Shown: positions 60,319 through 64,000 of the stretch, piece by piece
Layout of the letters: each line of letters opens with the position of its first letter
Numbering within the stretch: the first letter of the stretch is position 1
NCBI RefSeq assembly: GCF_024807615.1
Contig: NZ_JANUCJ010000003.1
Location: 744,001-808,000 of the forward strand
Source of the DNA: Tsukamurella ocularis
GTDB taxonomy: Bacteria; Actinomycetota; Actinomycetes; Mycobacteriales; Mycobacteriaceae
DNA: 64,000 bases
Direction: 5' to 3'
The notes under the pieces: model-generated
Databases searched by the model: none
The model's input: only the letters and a program-made list of their open reading frames with translations
Told to the model about the DNA's origin: nothing
Position numbers and translations under genes: made by a program

Positions 60319-63300
60319 CGCTCAGCACAACGACGAACCCCTGACCCGCCGCGCAGGCGCGTGGGCGTTCGTCGCCCTGCTCGCGCTGAGCTTCCTCAGC
60401 GCGCCCGGGAAGGTCGTCGCCGACACCAAGCTCGATCTCACGGCCAACCCCCTCGGCTTCCTCGCGCGCGCGGCCAACGTCTGGTCCAGCCAGTCCCCGC
60501 TCGGCCAGGTGCAGAACCAGGCCTACGGCTACTTCTTCCCGCACGGCGCATTCTTCGCGCTGGGTCAGTTCCTGCACGTCCCGCCGTGGATCACGCAGCG
60601 CCTGTGGTGGGCGCTGCTGCTGTTCGCGGGCTTCTGGGGCATCGTCCGGCTCGCCGAGGCGCTGGGCACCGGCTCGCGCGGTAGCCGCGTCGTGGCCGCG
60701 GCCGCGTTCGTGCTGGCTCCGCAGGTGCTCACGACGCTGGGCGCCATCAGCTCCGAGACCGCGCCGGTGATGCTCGCGCCGTGGGTGCTGCTCCCCCTGG
60801 TCCAGCTGGTGCAGGGCGCCGACGTGCCGCTGCGGAACCTGGCCGCCCGCTCGGCGGTCGCGGTCGCGTTGATGGGCGCGGTCAACGCCGTCGCCACGGG
60901 CTTCGCGTGCGCGGTCGCCGCACTGTGGTGGCTGTTGCACATGCGCTTCGGCGCCGGGACCGGCCGCTTCTGGCGGTTCAGCGCCTGGTGGGCGGTGTGC
61001 GTGGCGCTGGCGACCACCTGGTGGATCGTGCCGCTGCTCATCATGGGCCGCGTCAGCCCGCCGTTCCTCGAGTTCATCGAGTCCTCCCGCGCGACCACGC
61101 AGTGGGCGTCGGTGCCGGAGGTGCTGCGCGGCACCACGTCGTGGAGCCCGTTCATCTCCGACGAGCGCGGCGCCGGCGCCATGCTCACCACCTCCCCCGC
61201 CGCGGTCGTCGTCACCGGCCTGGTCGCGTGTGCCGGCATCGCCGGGCTCACCATGCGGCGCATGCCCAAGCGCGGCGTCTGGGCGACGGTGCTGCTCGTG
61301 GGACTGGCGGGGATCGGCGCGGGCTACGCCAGCGGCCTGGGCTCCCCGTTCGCCGAGCCGGTGCGGGTCTTCCTCGACAGCGTCGGCGCGCCCCTGCGCA
61401 ACGTCTACAAGCTCGAGCCCTTCCTGCGGTTGCCGCTGGTCCTGGGCATGGCGCACCTGCTGGCCCGGGCGCCGCTGCCCGGCACCGTCGGCCTGGCGAA
61501 GGTCCGGCGGGCCCTCGCGCACCCCGAGCAGGACCGCCTCGCCGCGGGCGCCCTGGCCGTGGTCGTGGTGCTCGCGCTCGCGGGCGGCATGGCGTGGACG
61601 GGCAAGCTCGCACCCCGGGGCCCCTACGAGAAAATCCCCGACTACTGGTCGCAGGCCGCGGACTGGCTGTCCGCACACGCCGCCGGGACTGCCCCCGGGC
61701 AGGCCCGCGCCGAGCGCGCGCTGGTCGTGCCGGGCGCGCCCTTCGGCGCGCAACTGTGGGGCCTCACGCGCGACGAGCCGATCCAGCCCCTGGCCGAGAC
61801 GCCGTGGGCGGTACGCGACGCGATTCCGCTCAACCCGCCCGGCGCGATCCGCGCCCTCGACTCGGTGCAGCGCCTGTTCAGCGCGGGCACCCCGTCGGCG
61901 GGACTGGCCGCGACGCTGCGCCGTCAGGGCATCTCCTACCTCGTGCTGCGGGCCGACCTCGACCCGGGCACGTCGCGCTCCGCCCGGCCCGCGCTGGCCC
62001 GCTCCGCGATCGAGGGATCGCCCGGGATCAGCGAGGTCGCGCGGTTCGGTCCCGATGTCGCGCCGCCGACGGTCGAGAAGGTGGTCGTCGACTCGGGGCT
62101 GCGGCCCCCGCTGCCGGCAATCACGATCTACCGGGTCGACGGTGCCGCCCCCACCGGCCCGTACGTGGCCGACCTGACGACGATGCCGCGCGTCGCGGGC
62201 GGGCCGGAGGCGCTCCTGGGGCTGCAGGCCGACGCCGCTGCGTCGGGCCGGCGGGAGCTGGGCGCGGCGCTGCTCGCCTCGGACGCGAAGGACGCTGGCC
62301 TGCCCGACGGTCCGCTGACGGTCACCGACACGCCCAAGCGGCGCGAGACCGACTACGGCCGCGTTGACGACCACAGCTCCGCGATTCGCACCGCCGACGA
62401 TCCGCGGCGCACCCTGAACCGCCTGCCGGACTACCCGGCGGCGGGCCTGGTCGACGGGAAGTGGGACGGCGCGACGGTCTCCGCGTCGAGTTCCGCCGCC
62501 GATGCCACCCAGCTCGGCACGGTGCTGCCCGGCACGGGCCCGGCCGCCGCGGTGGACGGCGACAAGAACACCGCGTGGGTCTCCTCCGGCCTCGACCACG
62601 CGATCAACCAGTGGCTGCAGTTCACGTTGCCCGAGCCGCGCGCGGACCTGGCGGTGACGGTGACCGTCGGGCGCGCGCTGGGGCCCGCGGTCACGCGCCT
62701 GCTCATCACCACCGAGGCGGGGACCGTCTACTCCGATCCCGTCACGGCGGGCACCCCGATCACGCTGGTCGCGCCGTCGGAATCGACGCGCTGGGTGCGG
62801 ATCACGGCCGCCGAGACCGCGGATCGCTCGTGGGGCAACCAGTTCGCGATCACCGAGGCCGAGCTCACGGACACCCGGTCGAAGCAGGCGATCCCCGCGC
62901 GGCACGACGTCGCGCTGCCCGCATCGGGGCCGGCGCAGCGCTGGGTCTTCGGGCAGGACACGATGGGCCGCTCCGGCTGCGTCGTGACGCCCGGCGAGAA
63001 CGGCGCGCCCGGCCCGGTCCAGTGCGCCGATATCGCCATCGGCCCGGAGGAGCCGGGGCCGCTGCGGCGCACCGTCGACGGGCCCGGGGCAGCCGCGGTG
63101 ACGCCGTCGCTGACAGTGCGTGCGCGGCCGGGCCAGGCGCTGTCGGCGCTGCTCGCCGCGCCGGGTGCGCCGTCGGCGTTCGCGGAGTCGGCGGTCGGCG
63201 ACGGCCGGGCGAGCTCCGCCGCGGCCGTCGACGGAGACCCGAACACGGTCTGGTCGGCGCCGCAGTCGGTCACCGAGCCCACGTCGCCGAAGCCGGTGCT

Positions 63301-64000
63301 GCGGTTGCGGCTGCCGTCACCGCAGGTCGTCGGAGGCCTGACGCTGCGGCTGCCGCGCGGCGAGGCACCCGCGCGGCCGACCCGGATCGGCGTCGACCTG
63401 GGGACGGGTCGGCAGGTGCGGGAACTCCCGGACGACCCCGACCCCGACTCCGGCTCCGGCTCCGGCTCCGGCGAGGTGACGGTGAAGGTCGAACCCGCAG
63501 TGACGGATTCGATCTCGATCTCGCTGCTCGACTGGGACGAGCGGATCAACATCAACGACTTCGGCTTCCCGGAGAAGATGGCGCCCGGGCTCGCCGAGGT
63601 GCGAGCCGTCGGCCCCGACGGGGCGCCCGTCCCCGGATCCGAGCCCGCGCCCGCGGACCGTCCGGTCGTGGTGCCGTGCGAGACCGGGCCGACGATACGG
63701 ATCGGCGACCAGCTGCTGCGCTTCCGGATCGAGGCCGGGGCGCGGGAACTGCGCGACGGTGCGCCCGTCCGCGCCGTGGCCTGCGATCCCGCGCCGGTGC
63801 CACTGCCGCCCGGGCGCGCTCAGATCGTGGCGTCGCCGGGGCTCGCGTTCAGCGTGGACTCGCTGTCGCTGGACACGCCGGCGGCCGTCGAGGCATCGCC
63901 CCGTGACGAGAGCGTGAAGGTGCAGAGCTGGACGCCGGACCGCCGCGTAGTGACGGTCAGCCGCGCCGACGCCGACCAGGTGCTCGTCGTCCCCGAGAGC
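60305..64000 (+). CDS. aftD: Arabinofuranosyltransferase AftD (3-prime end outside window)
   Basis: 1232 codons are visible; the M. tuberculosis enzyme has about 1400 residues, so the C-terminus is cut by the window edge. AftD is an essential inner-membrane GT-C glycosyltransferase that branches arabinogalactan and lipoarabinomannan using decaprenyl-phosphoryl arabinose. The first about 420 residues hold many transmembrane helices, with the family start TANPLGFLARAANVWSSQSPLGQVQNQAYGYFFP (in segments, Asp/Glu-poor loop included). Residues after about 700 form beta-rich carbohydrate-binding modules (VDGDKNTAWVSS; VDGDPNTVWSAP), with a PDPDSGSGSGSGE linker near 1042-1055. The GTG overlaps the DUF2613 stop by 14 nt. 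Confidence 0.93.
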   Translation, partial: MPTSSAQHNDEPLTRRAGAWAFVALLALSFLSAPGKVVADTKLDLTANPLGFLARAANVWSSQSPLGQVQNQAYGYFFPHGAFFALGQFLHVPPWITQRLWWALLLFAGFWGIVRLAEALGTGSRGSRVVAAAAFVLAPQVLTTLGAISSETAPVMLAPWVLLPLVQLVQGADVPLRNLAARSAVAVALMGAVNAVATGFACAVAALWWLLHMRFGAGTGRFWRFSAWWAVCVALATTWWIVPLLIMGRVSPPFLEFIESSRATTQWASVPEVLRGTTSWSPFISDERGAGAMLTTSPAAVVVTGLVACAGIAGLTMRRMPKRGVWATVLLVGLAGIGAGYASGLGSPFAEPVRVFLDSVGAPLRNVYKLEPFLRLPLVLGMAHLLARAPLPGTVGLAKVRRALAHPEQDRLAAGALAVVVVLALAGGMAWTGKLAPRGPYEKIPDYWSQAADWLSAHAAGTAPGQARAERALVVPGAPFGAQLWGLTRDEPIQPLAETPWAVRDAIPLNPPGAIRALDSVQRLFSAGTPSAGLAATLRRQGISYLVLRADLDPGTSRSARPALARSAIEGSPGISEVARFGPDVAPPTVEKVVVDSGLRPPLPAITIYRVDGAAPTGPYVADLTTMPRVAGGPEALLGLQADAAASGRRELGAALLASDAKDAGLPDGPLTVTDTPKRRETDYGRVDDHSSAIRTADDPRRTLNRLPDYPAAGLVDGKWDGATVSASSSAADATQLGTVLPGTGPAAAVDGDKNTAWVSSGLDHAINQWLQFTLPEPRADLAVTVTVGRALGPAVTRLLITTEAGTVYSDPVTAGTPITLVAPSESTRWVRITAAETADRSWGNQFAITEAELTDTRSKQAIPARHDVALPASGPAQRWVFGQDTMGRSGCVVTPGENGAPGPVQCADIAIGPEEPGPLRRTVDGPGAAAVTPSLTVRARPGQALSALLAAPGAPSAFAESAVGDGRASSAAAVDGDPNTVWSAPQSVTEPTSPKPVLRLRLPSPQVVGGLTLRLPRGEAPARPTRIGVDLGTGRQVRELPDDPDPDSGSGSGSGEVTVKVEPAVTDSISISLLDWDERININDFGFPEKMAPGLAEVRAVGPDGAPVPGSEPAPADRPVVVPCETGPTIRIGDQLLRFRIEAGARELRDGAPVRAVACDPAPVPLPPGRAQIVASPGLAFSVDSLSLDTPAAVEASPRDESVKVQSWTPDRRVVTVSRADADQVLVVPES

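Noticed and set aside
63440-63475. Microsatellite GGCTCC in aftD as a phase-variation tract.
   Set aside because: The unit is 6 bp and encodes an in-frame Gly-Ser linker, so length changes would not shift the frame.

Overview
The window is a GC-rich (about 70%) actinobacterial chromosome segment. The gene set points to a mycolic-acid-producing member of the Mycobacteriales: an AftD-type arabinofuranosyltransferase preceded by a DUF2613 small secreted protein, an LpqI-type glycosidase, the FadE5/FadA2/FabG4/HtdX lipid block, an EtfD-type membrane oxidoreductase, a Dcd deaminase and a DUF1023 hydrolase. Many of these keep neighbours known from Mycobacterium tuberculosis. Lon, carotenoid genes and several genus-style accessory operons suggest Tsukamurella, Gordonia or a relative; the genus cannot be proven from this sequence. 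No integrase, insertion sequence, CRISPR array or prophage was seen.

Layout. 1-4.8 kb: end of an unknown membrane gene, a small tandem-repeat region, lon, and a P1B-4 metal-efflux ATPase. 4.8-16.1 kb: a mixed accessory region with carotenoid genes crtI and crtB (split about 5 kb apart), an ArsR/AHSA1 pair, a four-gene operon (diiron-like protein, ferredoxin-type reductase, two alpha/beta hydrolases), xthA, a frameshifted Tat-exported DUF2236 gene, an FBP-type zinc protein and a TetR/SRPBCC pair. 16.2-19.5 kb: a Baeyer-Villiger-type monooxygenase/TetR/unknown-protein operon. 20-30.7 kb: etfD with a long repetitive Ala/Pro/Lys tail, an unknown conserved gene, a TetR/membrane-protein pair, an AspC/AlaA aminotransferase, a YibE/F membrane protein, dcd, a lipoprotein and tRNA-Gly(CCC). 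30.7-45 kb: membrane proteins, an MTA phosphorylase, a class III aminotransferase, glutaminase-STAS, a membrane-anchored sulfite-oxidase-like protein, FadD, SDR, TetR/MFS, and a DUF1023 pair. 45.4-64 kb: nfo, a methyltransferase, fadE5, a YhgE/Pip-type system with a degenerate ATPase and an acyltransferase, fadA2 divergent from fabG4-htdX, a TetR regulator, lpqI, a universal stress protein, DUF2613 and aftD (cut by the window end).

How the genes work together. The most interesting inference is a fatty-acid regulon. The palindrome TTACTC-NN-(G/A)AGTAA lies over the etfD promoter, between fadA2 and fabG4, and twice (once with one mismatch) ahead of the TetR gene at 57.7-58.2 kb. A variant, TTACCGAG(C/A)GGTAA, is present as a tandem pair just after the predicted fadE5 promoter. 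This would link acyl-CoA dehydrogenation, re-oxidation of its electron carrier, thiolysis and ketoacyl reduction.

Other genome-level signals: the 9-mer CGACGGTGC / GCACCGTCG occurs at least 40 times, far above a rough composition-based expectation of about 2; eleven genes start 6-7 nt after a TANNNT hexamer, the leaderless layout; and several intergenic palindromes look like dispersed terminator or REP-like elements. Functional calls rest on motif and family recognition by eye, not on database searches.
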